From Bhargavaea changchunensis (GTDB lineage Bacteria; Bacillota; Bacilli; Bacillales_A; Planococcaceae), in the NCBI RefSeq assembly GCF_042665595.1, contig NZ_JBHTCT010000038.1, forward strand, positions 1-64,000: a DNA stretch of 64,000 nucleotides. The letters run 5' to 3'. The notes under the pieces were generated by a model. The model did no database searches. It saw nothing but the letters and a program-made list of their open reading frames with translations, and was not told the origin of the DNA. This document shows positions 1 to 8,336 of this stretch, in pieces. The position numbers and the translations under genes were made by a program. The number at the start of each line of letters is the position of its first letter. Position 1 is the stretch's first letter.

Positions 1-31
1 TCGTCCTGAGCCAGGATCAAACTCTCCATAA
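1..31 (-). rRNA. rrs: 16S rRNA, 5' end only
   Basis: The first ~30 bases are the reverse complement of the universal 16S 5' end (the region read by primer 27F, GAGTTTGATCCTGGCTCAG). The gene reads leftwards out of the window, so only its first ~30 nt are present. Its exact mature 5' end is approximate. It lies downstream of two strong tandem promoters, as expected for the first gene of an rrn operon. Confidence 0.97.
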
Positions 32-195
32 GAGAGTATGAGTAAGCTCATACTTTAAAGCTGGCATATCAAGTGATATGTCCGATATCATTTGTTCCGT
101 TCCCCCGACGGGTCGGGTTCCGGGAACACATTTCATCAGCGTTTTGCTGTTCAGTTTTCAAGGTTCATGTTTGCCGCTCCGAAAGCGACTTCTCT
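32..195 (-). other. rRNA operon leader
   Basis: This is the transcribed spacer between rRNA promoter P2 and the 16S gene. Read on the minus strand it carries an ACCTTGAAAACTGAACA-type segment, a leader sequence common in Bacillales rRNA operons. It also contains inverted segments around 32-60 that probably form the 16S processing stem. No credible coding sequence is seen. Confidence 0.7.
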
Positions 196-224
196 ATGAT
201 AGCACCGGTCAACTTCAGTGTCAA
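196..224 (-). promoter_or_regulatory. rRNA promoter P2
   Basis: On the minus strand TTGACA (219-224) is followed after exactly 17 nt by TATCAT (196-201). It is the promoter proximal to the 16S gene. Confidence 0.88.
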
Positions 225-289
225 CACTCTTTTTAAAGAAGTTTTGACGCCGCGTTTTCGCCGGCCGCCGCTCTCAAGCGACGTTTACT

Positions 290-318
290 ATCGTACTCAG
301 TTCCTGTCTTTCCGTCAA
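290..318 (-). promoter_or_regulatory. rRNA promoter P1
   Basis: On the minus strand TTGACG (313-318) and TACGAT (290-295) are separated by 17 nt. It lies about 95 nt upstream of P2, the usual tandem arrangement of Bacillales rrn promoters. Confidence 0.85.
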
Positions 319-352
319 GCGGTTTTTCAAAAAAACTCCGGATGCTCCCCAA

Positions 353-1231
353 TCACTGTTCTGTGATGGGAGCCACCCGGTAGTTCCTGTGCTCGATCCT
401 GCCGTCCTTGGCCTTCTTTCGTACAACTTCTATAAGGCCTCTTTCAATCAGATATTCAACAAACACTTCCAGGTCCACGGAATAGTTCCGGAGTTCATCG
501 TGTTCGTGAAGCTCCTGGATTGTCCAGTCCTCTTTCTCGGACATTGCGGAGAGAATGTGGCGTGCTCCGTCCGTCACCTTGGAATTGATGAAAAACTCGC
601 CCGCCAGGAACAGAAGCTCCAGTCGCTTTTCAAGCGTCTCGTCACTCAGCACAAGTTCTTCATATAGCTTATAGATGGCAGGGTCGATCTTTTTAACCTG
701 TGACCAGACCGTCACTTCGGGAAGCAGCCCGCTTTCAAGCACTGCCAGACGGGCGAGCCCGTGTAGTGAGCGGACGACATGATTATAGGCGTCCAGAAAG
801 TTCTGTTGTTCATAGAACATGCGCCCTTCCATATAGTTGCGGATCAGGCGTGCGAATTCGAGTCCGGTCTTGATCTGCCGTCCGTAAAACGGAAAATCCT
901 TGAGTTCCGTCTTCAGATTTTCGATGTATTCGTTCCGATCGAAGAGGATGCGCCCGAAAAAGAGCCAGTCCACGATTTTGCGGTTTGTGCCGAGGAGGAG
1001 CCATTTCTTAAGCTGCCGCTCCGCGACAACATGCATGGCCGCCTTTTCCTGGCCGTCCGTATAATGTTTCGTGAATACCGGCCGCTCCGCATCCTGTACC
1101 AGGATGAGAAGAATGGCATCGAACGTATCGGTCACGGGGTCAAGCTTTCCCCGCTTCTCGACCAGAATGACACCAAGCGTGTTCGGGTCGCCCGCACGTT
1201 CCTGATAAATCGGCCGCAATAGATGCTCCAT
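353..1231 (-). CDS. ygxA: nucleotidyltransferase-like protein YgxA
   Basis: A 292-residue protein beginning MEHLLRPIYQERA and closely resembling B. subtilis YgxA, a nucleotidyltransferase-like protein of unproven function. The start at 1231 is preceded by AAAGGAGG at good spacing. An upstream in-frame extension to 1270 is open but has no ribosome-binding site. The C-terminal quarter (EYLIERGLIEVVRKKAKDGR) reads like a winged-helix segment. As in B. subtilis, it sits between ygzB/perR and an rRNA operon. Its biochemical role is not known. Confidence 0.88.
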   Translation of the reverse strand: MEHLLRPIYQERAGDPNTLGVILVEKRGKLDPVTDTFDAILLILVQDAERPVFTKHYTDGQEKAAMHVVAERQLKKWLLLGTNRKIVDWLFFGRILFDRNEYIENLKTELKDFPFYGRQIKTGLEFARLIRNYMEGRMFYEQQNFLDAYNHVVRSLHGLARLAVLESGLLPEVTVWSQVKKIDPAIYKLYEELVLSDETLEKRLELLFLAGEFFINSKVTDGARHILSAMSEKEDWTIQELHEHDELRNYSVDLEVFVEYLIERGLIEVVRKKAKDGRIEHRNYRVAPITEQ

Positions 1232-1417
1232 GGGGATTCCTCCTTTTATCTCCTGTTGCAAATTCGACAAGCATCGGCCGATTCCTTCCCGCCTCAGAAA
1301 AAAGGAAAGTCAAATTCCCCTTCCCTTCTTAAAATCGTCAATCTTGTGGATGCCTGACAGGAAACGGCGCCGGAGAATTGTGGTATAGTAGACGGGAAAT
1401 GAGGAGGAAATCGATAC

Positions 1418-1780
1418 ATGAAACCATATAAGAATAAAATCAACCGGATCCGGTCCTTTGCCCTGGCATTGATCTTTATCGGATTTGTTGTAATGTACTT
1501 CGGAATCTTCTTTAAGCAATATCCGCTTGTCATGGTCATCTTCATGATTCTTGGGCTACTCTGCATCATCGCAAGCACCGTCGTCTACTTCTGGATCGGG
1601 ATGCTGTCTACCAAGGCCGTCCAGGTCGTCTGTCCGAACTGCGGCAGAGAGACAAAAATGCTCGGCCGTGTCGATATGTGCGGCCACTGCCGCGAACCCC
1701 TCACGCTCGACCCTGAACTGGAAGGGAAAGAATTCGACGAATCCTATAACCGCAAAAAACCTGCACAATCCGGAGAATGA
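1418..1780 (+). CDS. ygzB: UPF0295 membrane protein YgzB
   Basis: A 120-residue protein of the YgzB (UPF0295) family. Two hydrophobic segments (about residues 13-31 and 38-62) precede a cytosolic zinc-ribbon-like tail with two CxxC pairs (CPNC and CGHC). AGGAGG lies about 10 nt before the ATG. It is divergent from ygxA and followed by a strong terminator. The neighbourhood with perR and ygxA is the conserved Bacillus arrangement. Function unknown. Confidence 0.9.
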   Translation: MKPYKNKINRIRSFALALIFIGFVVMYFGIFFKQYPLVMVIFMILGLLCIIASTVVYFWIGMLSTKAVQVVCPNCGRETKMLGRVDMCGHCREPLTLDPELEGKEFDESYNRKKPAQSGE

Positions 1781-1788
1781 TCCGTACA

Positions 1789-1816
1789 GCCGCCCCGTTG
1801 AAAGGGCGGTTTTTTT
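1789..1816 (+). terminator. Rho-independent terminator of ygzB
   Basis: Stem CCGCCC/GGGCGG (1790-1795 with 1804-1809), 8-nt loop, followed by a run of seven T. Confidence 0.9.
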
Positions 1817-1865
1817 ATTGGAAATAAAAAAACACACGGGGCAAGGCCCGCGTGAGTCCGGTCCT

Positions 1866-2315
1866 TTACTGGACCACTGAATTGGATTTGTTTTCTGCGC
1901 AGTCCGGGCATTTGCCGTAGACTTCCATCCTGTGGGTATCGACTTGGAATCCCGTAATGTGGGAGGCCAGATGCTCGACTTCGTCCAATCCCGGATAGTG
2001 GAAATCGACGATTTTTCCGCAGTCATTGCAGATGATGTGGTAATGGTGATGAGTCACAAAATCAAATCGACTCGAGGAATCTCCATAAGGAAGTTCCTTT
2101 ACCAAGCCCGCCTCGCGAAATACGCGAAGGTTGTTATAGACGGTTGCGACACTCATATTCGGGAACTTATCCTCCAGCGCGCGATAAATTTCATCGGCAG
2201 TCGGATGGGACATGGAAGTTACGAGAAATTCAAGAATCGCATGCCGTTGGGGCGTAATTCTCACGCCGCTCGTCTTCAACGTATCCAGCGCATTCTGCAG
2301 CACAGTTTCAGACAT
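1866..2315 (-). CDS. perR: peroxide-responsive repressor PerR
   Basis: A 149-residue Fur-family repressor that senses H2O2 by metal-catalysed histidine oxidation. The structural zinc site is intact (Cys96, Cys99, Cys136, Cys139). The regulatory metal ligands His37, Asp85, His91, His93 and Asp104 fall at the same positions as in B. subtilis PerR, so it should be functional. The recognition helix region (PNMSVATVYNNLRVFRE) is strongly conserved. Start 2315 is preferred over GTG 2327 and ATG 2321 because GAGGTG lies about 9 nt upstream and the length then matches B. subtilis. The promoter carries a PerR box, so it is probably autoregulated. It is not in an operon with ygzB, which is convergent. 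Confidence 0.96.
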   Translation of the reverse strand: MSETVLQNALDTLKTSGVRITPQRHAILEFLVTSMSHPTADEIYRALEDKFPNMSVATVYNNLRVFREAGLVKELPYGDSSSRFDFVTHHHYHIICNDCGKIVDFHYPGLDEVEHLASHITGFQVDTHRMEVYGKCPDCAENKSNSVVQ

Positions 2316-2350
2316 GGACATGCCCACCTCTTTCCATAGAGATTCCTTTG

Positions 2351-2397
2351 TAATAATTGTTATAAATAGTTTATAGGAAAGAAGGCATTCCTGTCAA
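2351..2397 (-). promoter_or_regulatory. perR promoter with PerR box
   Basis: On the minus strand TTGACA (2392-2397) and TATAAA (2370-2375) are spaced by 16 nt. Immediately downstream, 2351-2365 reads TAATAATTGTTATAA, which matches 12 of 14 defined positions of the PerR box consensus TTATAATNATTATAA. The operator overlaps the predicted transcription start, so bound PerR would block its own promoter. Confidence 0.82.
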
Positions 2398-2415
2398 TGA
2401 AACCCCCTTGCCGCT

Positions 2416-2967
2416 TTATTCCGCGTGAAGCACATCCTCCGAGCGCCCCAGCTTCATATTGACATAGCGCGCTGCAACGAACAGGAAGTCCGAAAGGCGG
2501 TTCAGGTAAGCGAGAACATCCGGATTTACATGATCACCGACCCGAAGGGCGCCCCGCTCCGCCTTGCGGACGACTGTCCTTGCATAGTGCAGCCCCGCTG
2601 CCGCCGGGTGTCCGCCAGGCAGGATAAAGTTTTTGAGCGGTGTCAGTTCTGCGTCGTACCGATCGATCCATTGCTCGAGCTTCTCGATTTCAGTTTTTTC
2701 CAGTTTCCACTTGACCTCTTTCCCCTCAGGTGTCGCAAGCTCCGCGCCTACATGGAAAAGCACTGTCTGGATCTGGTGGAAAGTGGCCAGAAGCTCATCC
2801 TTCCCATCAAAGAACTCCTGATGAAGGTGCGAAAGTCCGAGTCCGATTGCACTGTTGGCTTCATCACATGTCCCGTATGCATCAACGAGAGGGTCCGTCT
2901 TCGATACCCGCTTTCCATAGATGAGGGAAGTCTGTCCCTTGTCGCCTGTCCGCGTATATATCTTCAT
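2416..2967 (-). CDS. PduO-type cob(I)alamin adenosyltransferase
   Basis: A 183-residue ATP:corrinoid adenosyltransferase of the PduO family, which makes adenosylcobalamin from reduced cobalamin and ATP. The N-terminal ATP-binding motif KIYTRTGDKGQTSLIYGKR and the later VRKAERGALRV and LSDFLFVAAR segments are typical, and the length is normal. The ATG lies 2 nt after the TAA of the upstream dehydrogenase gene, so the two are probably translationally coupled. B. subtilis carries its homologue (yvqK) elsewhere. Confidence 0.93.
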   Translation of the reverse strand: MKIYTRTGDKGQTSLIYGKRVSKTDPLVDAYGTCDEANSAIGLGLSHLHQEFFDGKDELLATFHQIQTVLFHVGAELATPEGKEVKWKLEKTEIEKLEQWIDRYDAELTPLKNFILPGGHPAAAGLHYARTVVRKAERGALRVGDHVNPDVLAYLNRLSDFLFVAARYVNMKLGRSEDVLHAE

Positions 2968-2969
2968 AT

Positions 2970-3917
2970 TTAATATCCCCTTTCCGGATCGACCCGGTTT
3001 TCCATTTGATCCGCCTTTCCTTCCAGGTAGGCCCGAAGGTTCGGCATGAAGATTTCCAGGGACCGATCGATATACTTGCCCGAATGTGATGAGATGTGCG
3101 GGGAAACGGTCACATTTTCCATCTTCCAGAGGGGATTGTCCGCAGGAAGCGGCTCCGTTTCGAACACATCCAGAACAGCAGCGGCAGGACGGCCGTTCTC
3201 CAGGGCTTCGATCAGCACCTTTTCCTCGTAGAGATCGCCTCTCCCGAAATTGAGGAACAGTGCCGTGTCTTTCATCGCGGCGAAATGATCCCTGCCGAGA
3301 AGACCTTTGGTTTCCGGGGTGCTCGGCAGGACCGAGATGACGGTATCCATCTCGGGAAGCGCTTCAAGCAGACCGTCGAAAGAAACCATCTCATCCATAT
3401 ATTCCGCGGGCCTGCCGGAGCGGTTGCAGCCAAAAGTCCGGACACCGAAAGCCTGCAGAAGCCTCCCGACTTCTCCCCCGATTGCGCCCGGCCCCAAAAT
3501 CAGCGCCTTTGAGTCGAGCAGTTCCGTGCCGCGGATCTTCTGCTTCCACTCACTCCGCTCCTGTTGGTCATACACATCCCTTAACTTCTTCTTATATGCC
3601 AGAATATGCGCCAGCATCGTTTCGGCCATCGGCGTCTTATGGATTCCCCGCACATTGGTTACGGGAATATCCATCTCCGCGATCCGGCCAAGTGGCATCT
3701 GTTCCACTCCTGCCGACGCCACCATGATCCATTTCAGATTCTTCGCGCGATCCAGGACATTTTCATCGATGTCCACACCATAGGTGACAATGATTTCACT
3801 CGTCTCAATTGCAGGGTCGTCCGTCTTCCGGTCGAACAGGAAATGGACTCCCGGAAACTCTTTCTCCAGCATTTCTTCATGATGTTCCCTGATCCTGAAT
3901 AAAAACAATACATCCAC
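2970..3917 (-). CDS. D-isomer-specific 2-hydroxyacid dehydrogenase
   Basis: A 315-residue NAD-dependent 2-hydroxyacid dehydrogenase. The Rossmann motif (ALILGPGAIGGEVGRLL, about residue 140) and the ordered catalytic elements are present: the FLNFGRGDL arginine, the FETEPLP glutamate and the SPHISSH histidine. NFGRG in place of the usual NxaRG is a small variation. GTG start with AAGGGGGAG upstream. It lies between bcp and the cobalamin adenosyltransferase on the same strand. The substrate cannot be told from sequence. It lacks the ASB and ACT domains of SerA. Confidence 0.9.
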   Translation of the reverse strand: MDVLFLFRIREHHEEMLEKEFPGVHFLFDRKTDDPAIETSEIIVTYGVDIDENVLDRAKNLKWIMVASAGVEQMPLGRIAEMDIPVTNVRGIHKTPMAETMLAHILAYKKKLRDVYDQQERSEWKQKIRGTELLDSKALILGPGAIGGEVGRLLQAFGVRTFGCNRSGRPAEYMDEMVSFDGLLEALPEMDTVISVLPSTPETKGLLGRDHFAAMKDTALFLNFGRGDLYEEKVLIEALENGRPAAAVLDVFETEPLPADNPLWKMENVTVSPHISSHSGKYIDRSLEIFMPNLRAYLEGKADQMENRVDPERGY

Positions 3918-3930
3918 AGCCGGCTCCCCC

Positions 3931-4410
3931 TTATTTGTCTGTCAGTTGCCCCAGTGTCTCCAGTGCCTCTTCGACATGCCCCTTCACGCGCACTTTCCGC
4001 CATTCCTTGACGACCGTGCCGGTCGGGTCGATCAGGAAAGTCGAGCGCTCGATTCCCATGTATTCCTTCCCGAAGTTCTTTTTCAGCGTCCAGACGCCGT
4101 ATTGTTCCGCCACCTTGTGGTCCTCATCAACCAGCAGCCTGAACGGCAAGCCGTGCTTGTCGATGAATTTCGCGTGGCTGGCTTCGCTGTCCGGGCTCAC
4201 GCCGAGGATAACCGCGTTCAGCTTTTCGAATTCTCCGTGGCTGTCCCGGAAGTCGCACGCTTGCGTCGTGCATCCCGGTGTGTTGTCCTTTGGATAAAAG
4301 TAAAGGATGACATACTGCTTCCCCTTATAGTCGGACAGCGAGACCATGTTCCCCTCGTTGTCTTTTAGTGAAAAATCCGGTGCTGTCAGGCCTTCCAGTG
4401 CTTCTGCCAT
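3931..4410 (-). CDS. bcp: thiol peroxidase Bcp (atypical 2-Cys peroxiredoxin)
   Basis: A 159-residue peroxiredoxin of the Bcp/PrxQ group that reduces H2O2 and organic peroxides with thioredoxin as donor. The peroxidatic Cys47 lies in NTPGCTTQACDF and the resolving Cys52 follows by the diagnostic five residues. The start at 4410 is preceded by GGAGG with 8-nt spacing. The longer open frame to 4464 has no ribosome-binding site. The order perR ... bcp-gsaB matches B. subtilis ygaF-gsaB. No clear PerR box is seen in the short divergent region with gsaB. Confidence 0.94.
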   Translation of the reverse strand: MAEALEGLTAPDFSLKDNEGNMVSLSDYKGKQYVILYFYPKDNTPGCTTQACDFRDSHGEFEKLNAVILGVSPDSEASHAKFIDKHGLPFRLLVDEDHKVAEQYGVWTLKKNFGKEYMGIERSTFLIDPTGTVVKEWRKVRVKGHVEEALETLGQLTDK

Positions 4411-4536
4411 TCCCAATCCCTCCATGAATTCGTTTTCTTCATCGTACCGGAGCGCACGGAGCATGACAATTTTTTTGGTGTTCGCGGCTCTCTTTGTCTA
4501 CAATGAGAATCGGAGATTATGATTGGAGGGGTTCCA

Positions 4537-5832
4537 TTGGAACGGAAACAGTCTGAACAGGTATACGGCGAAGCGCTGAAGCATATCGTAGGCGGGGTCA
4601 ACAGCCCGTCACGCGCCTATAAGGCGGTCGGCGGAGGCGCCCCTACCGTAATGGAACGTGCGGAAGGCGCGTACTTCTGGGATGTCGACGGCAATAAATA
4701 CATCGACTATCTTGCCGCGTACGGCCCGATCATCACCGGCCATGCGCATCCGCATATTACGGAAGCGATCACGCACGCTGCGCAGACCGGTGTACTTTAC
4801 GGCACACCGACCCGCCACGAAGTGAAATTCGCAGAGATGCTGAAGGAAGCGATCCACTCACTCGACAAGGTGCGCTTTACAAATTCCGGCACGGAATCCG
4901 TGATGTCCACGATCCGTGTCGCCCGCGCCTACACCGGCCGCACGAAGGTGCTGAAGTTCGCCGGCTGCTACCACGGACACTCGGATCTTGTCCTCGTTGC
5001 CGCAGGCTCCGGCCCTGCGACTCTCGGCACACCGGATTCAGCAGGAGTTCCCAAATCCATCGCGGAAGAGATGATCACCATCCCGTTCAACGACACGGAA
5101 TCCTACCGCAAAGCGATGGAACAATGGGGAGACGAACTGGCCTGCATCCTCATCGAACCGATCGTCGGCAACTTCGGCATCGTCGAACCGGAAGAAGGAT
5201 TTCTCGAGCTGGTACACGAGCTGGCCAAAAAACATGGTGCACTCACCATCTACGATGAAGTCATCACGGCGTTCCGCTTCCACTATGGCGGCGCACAGGA
5301 CCTTCTTGGCCTGACCCCGGATCTTACCGCGATGGGCAAGATCATCGGCGGCGGACTGCCAATCGGCGCTTACGGCGGCCGCAAGGAGATCATGGACCAT
5401 GTTGCACCGCTGGGACCGGCCTACCAGGCAGGCACGATGGCAGGAAACCCTGCATCGATGCTGTCGGGCATCGCCTGCCTTGAAGTGCTGAAGGAACCGG
5501 GAGTCTACGAGGAACTCGATCGCCTCGGCGCAATCCTCGAAGAGGGCTTGCTCGAAGCTGCCCGAAAGCACGGCATCACCATCACGATCAACCGTCTGAA
5601 GGGTGCCCTGACGGTGTTCTTTACGGAGGAAACCGTTAAAAACTATAAGCAGGCCGAAGACAGTGACGGCGAACAGTTTGCGAAATTCTTCCGCCTCATG
5701 CTGGAGCGCGGCATCAACCTCGCCCCTTCCAAGTACGAAGCATGGTTTCTCACAACCGCCCATACGGAAGAGGATATCCGCGAAACGATCAAGGCGGCGG
5801 ACGAATCCTTCGCTGAAATGGCCCGCGGATAA
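4537..5832 (+). CDS. gsaB: glutamate-1-semialdehyde 2,1-aminomutase
   Basis: A 431-residue PLP enzyme that converts glutamate-1-semialdehyde to 5-aminolevulinate in haem synthesis. The PLP lysine is Lys268 (GKIIGGGLPIGAYGG), with the YDEVIT aspartate upstream. It aligns throughout with B. subtilis GsaB, the second copy found outside the hem operon. A TTG start at 4537 is proposed because GGAGGGG lies 5 nt upstream and the N-terminus then matches GsaB. The in-frame ATG at 4519 would place that site inside the gene. Confidence 0.95.
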   Translation: MERKQSEQVYGEALKHIVGGVNSPSRAYKAVGGGAPTVMERAEGAYFWDVDGNKYIDYLAAYGPIITGHAHPHITEAITHAAQTGVLYGTPTRHEVKFAEMLKEAIHSLDKVRFTNSGTESVMSTIRVARAYTGRTKVLKFAGCYHGHSDLVLVAAGSGPATLGTPDSAGVPKSIAEEMITIPFNDTESYRKAMEQWGDELACILIEPIVGNFGIVEPEEGFLELVHELAKKHGALTIYDEVITAFRFHYGGAQDLLGLTPDLTAMGKIIGGGLPIGAYGGRKEIMDHVAPLGPAYQAGTMAGNPASMLSGIACLEVLKEPGVYEELDRLGAILEEGLLEAARKHGITITINRLKGALTVFFTEETVKNYKQAEDSDGEQFAKFFRLMLERGINLAPSKYEAWFLTTAHTEEDIRETIKAADESFAEMARG

Positions 5833-5921
5833 CCGGGACTATCGGAAACGATTGATTTCCCTTCCGACGTTGGGGTAAAGTATGGAAACAAAGTAAACAG
5901 CGCGGAAAGGACAATCACTGA

Positions 5922-7010
5922 ATGAAACTCGGTGCACGCATCTTAAAAACCGGTGTCGCGATCGTCCTTGCCCTGTTCCTTGCACAGACGTTCGGGCTGC
6001 CGACACCGCTCTTCGCGGGGATCGCGGCCATCTTCGCAATCCAGCCGTCGATCTACCGCTCTTTTCGGACTATCATCCAACAGGTACAGGGAAATGTCAT
6101 CGGGGCTTTTATTGCGATCATCTTCGCCCTCATCTTCGGTGACCACCTGATCGGCGTCGGTTTTGCCGCCATCACGATCATCGCAATTATGCTGAAACTG
6201 AAGCTGAGCGATGCGGTCACCCTCGCACTCGTCATGATGATCGGGATCATGGAGCTGCCGGACGAACATTTCATCTTGTATGCCGTTCTCCGGTTTGCGA
6301 CAATGCTGACCGGGATCTTCTCGGCATTTCTCGTCAACATGCTATTCCTGCCGCCGAAATACGAGCCGCGCCTGTTCCAGTCACTTTATGATGTGCAGGA
6401 TGAGATCATCCGCTGGACGCGGCTGACCGGACGCCAGGCATCTGAGCACTCTGCAACGAAAAAGGCCATGGGCAAAATTAGTGACCGGTATGACAAGATC
6501 GACACGTATTATTCCCTTTTCAAAGAGGAACGGGGCTTCACGAAGGCATTCACCTTCCAGAAAGCGCGTAAGCTTGTCATCTATCGGCAGATGCTCGCTG
6601 CATCCCGGGACGGTTTCGATATCCTGAAACAGCTTCACCTCTATGAGAATGAACTGATCGATATGCCGCCGCATTTCCGGATGATGATCCAGGAACTTCT
6701 TGATGAACTGCTCACCTATCACGAGCAGATTCTCCTGAAGTTTGCAGGCAAGCTAAAGGACGACCGGATGAGCCGTTCCGGACTGGAAGGAAGAATGGAC
6801 CGGCATGAAGTGATGGACATCTTCGTCAAGGAAATCAACATCGCCAAGCAGGAAGAGGAACAGGACTTCTCCGCCTATCACCTTCTGCACCTGCTTTCCT
6901 CGCTTCTTCAATACGAGGAGCAACTGGAGGACCTCGACCGGATGATTGTCCGGTACGTAAAGCGACACGGAGACGAAATGGACGAAAAACTGCAGGAAGA
7001 CATCATCTAA
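5922..7010 (+). CDS. ygaE: FUSC/aromatic-acid exporter family protein (YgaE-like)
   Basis: A 362-residue membrane protein with about six N-terminal transmembrane helices (residues ~1-150) and a long cytosolic helical half rich in charged residues, the layout of the FUSC (DUF939) family. Members resemble aromatic-acid exporters, but the substrate is unknown. GGAAAGGA precedes the ATG. Placed after gsaB as in B. subtilis. Followed by a strong terminator. Confidence 0.85.
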   Translation: MKLGARILKTGVAIVLALFLAQTFGLPTPLFAGIAAIFAIQPSIYRSFRTIIQQVQGNVIGAFIAIIFALIFGDHLIGVGFAAITIIAIMLKLKLSDAVTLALVMMIGIMELPDEHFILYAVLRFATMLTGIFSAFLVNMLFLPPKYEPRLFQSLYDVQDEIIRWTRLTGRQASEHSATKKAMGKISDRYDKIDTYYSLFKEERGFTKAFTFQKARKLVIYRQMLAASRDGFDILKQLHLYENELIDMPPHFRMMIQELLDELLTYHEQILLKFAGKLKDDRMSRSGLEGRMDRHEVMDIFVKEINIAKQEEEQDFSAYHLLHLLSSLLQYEEQLEDLDRMIVRYVKRHGDEMDEKLQEDII

Positions 7011-7020
7011 TGGCAAGAAA

Positions 7021-7049
7021 CCCGGGGCATCCGATGCCCCGGGTTTTTT
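7021..7049 (+). terminator. Terminator of ygaE
   Basis: Perfect 10-bp stem CCCGGGGCAT/ATGCCCCGGG with a 3-nt loop, followed by six T. Confidence 0.95.
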
Positions 7050-7075
7050 CAGTCTTTAAGCGTTTGAATTCGCCC

Positions 7076-7215
7076 CATACTACGATTTCCTGACCCATAC
7101 TACGAGTTTAAACGTCATACTCCGATTTCAGTCGCGATAATCCGAAACTGCAAATTTAACTACGAATCCGGCTGCGATAGTACGATTTTCTTGCCCGTAC
7201 TACGATTTTTGAAAG
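7076..7215. repeat. Seven tandem degenerate 20-nt units
   Basis: Seven consecutive units begin at 7076, 7096, 7116, 7136, 7156, 7176 and 7196, all exactly 20 nt apart. The shared core is catACTACGATTT and the last ~7 nt of each unit vary freely. Units 1, 2 and 7 are the best conserved and units 4-5 the worst. The array sits in the 415-nt gene-free gap (7011-7425) between the ygaE terminator and the ABC importer. No gene is convincing across it. Confidence 0.88.
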
Positions 7216-7282
7216 CCAAGCTGGCACGGTCCTCCCATCTGTCCGCTCAAGTGATTACTGTTTTCCACAGCAGGAGGCCCGG

Positions 7283-7336
7283 TTACATCATTCGCCCGGT
7301 AGGTTTCATCATCCACAGTCCCAATCTCGTCATTCG
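7283..7336. repeat. Three tandem 21-nt units of the TTTCGTCATTCG family
   Basis: TTACATCATTCG (7283), TTTCATCATCCA (7304) and TCTCGTCATTCG (7325) are spaced by exactly 21 nt. Core and period match the larger array at 58839-59004, although the two loci are 51 kb apart. Confidence 0.75.
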
Positions 7337-7389
7337 CCCCCTTCAGTAAAAACCGGCAGGGTAAACTCCGGTTCACAGCAAGACAAATT

Positions 7390-7415
7390 CGCCCGCTGAT
7401 CAACAACAGCGGGCG
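7390..7415 (-). terminator. Probable terminator of the peptide importer operon
   Basis: Nine-bp perfect stem CGCCCGCTG/CAGCGGGCG with an 8-nt loop, just past the last permease gene on the minus strand. The following T tract (AATTTGTCT) is weak. Confidence 0.65.
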
Positions 7416-7425
7416 CAGCATTAAT

Positions 7426-8319
7426 TTAGCTTTTCATTTTCGGGTCAAGCGCGTCGCGCAGGCCGTCGCCCATCAGGTTGAACCCGAGGACGGTGAGCAT
7501 GATGGCGAGTCCCGGGAAAATCATTGTCCACGGGGCGTCCCGGAGATAGTTGCGGGCATCCGACAGCATCTTGCCCCACTCCGGATCCGGCGCCTGGGCA
7601 CCGAGACCGAGGAATCCGAGCGCAGCCGCCTCGAGGATCGCCGTGGCGACCGCGAGCGTACCCTGGACGATGACCGGGGCCATCGAATTCGGCAGGATAT
7701 GAGAGAACAGGATTCTGGAATCCTTCATGCCAATCCCCTTAGCCGCGGTGATGTATTCATCCTGCTTGATGCTTAGCACCCTGGATCGGATGAGCCGCCC
7801 GAAGTTCGGGACGTTAATGACGGCGATCGCGATGAGCGCGTTCTGGAGTGATGGACCGAGAACGGACACGATTGCGATGGCAAGCAAGATAGACGGGAAC
7901 GCAAGCATGATATCGAACAGACGGGAAATGATTGTATCGACCCATCGTCCGTAATAGCCCGCAATGATTCCGAGCAGGCTCCCGACGATCACTGACCCGA
8001 TCACCGAGAAGAATCCGACCCATAGAGAAATTCTCGCACCGTGGACGACGCGCGACAGAATATCCCGTCCGAAGTCATCGGTACCGAACCAATGCTCAGC
8101 GCTCGGCGCCATCAGTCGTTTGGACATATCCTGCTCATTGATTCCTTCTGGCGCGATCAACGGACCGGCAAAGGCAAGCAAAACAAACATCAGGACAATT
8201 GCCGCACCGAAGAGGGCGGCCTTGCTTTTCTTGAACCCGGTCCAGGCCTCTCTCCAGGGGCCGGCCGCTTTCTCTTCCTGCGGCGATTCCGGAACCGGCT
8301 GTGTAATTGCTTCAGACAT
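7426..8319 (-). CDS. peptide ABC transporter permease (DppC/OppC type)
   Basis: A 297-residue inner-membrane permease of an oligo/dipeptide importer. It has the N-terminal OppC domain (first membrane helix ~30-55), the GTDDFGRDILSR segment and five further helices. The EAA loop (EYITAAKGIGMKDSRILFSHILPN) would contact the ATPases. Last gene of the five-gene operon, 17 nt after the other permease gene. It should form a heterodimer with the product of 8337-9341. Confidence 0.93.
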   Translation of the reverse strand: MSEAITQPVPESPQEEKAAGPWREAWTGFKKSKAALFGAAIVLMFVLLAFAGPLIAPEGINEQDMSKRLMAPSAEHWFGTDDFGRDILSRVVHGARISLWVGFFSVIGSVIVGSLLGIIAGYYGRWVDTIISRLFDIMLAFPSILLAIAIVSVLGPSLQNALIAIAVINVPNFGRLIRSRVLSIKQDEYITAAKGIGMKDSRILFSHILPNSMAPVIVQGTLAVATAILEAAALGFLGLGAQAPDPEWGKMLSDARNYLRDAPWTMIFPGLAIMLTVLGFNLMGDGLRDALDPKMKS

Positions 8320-8336
8320 GGCGCATCCCCCTTTCC

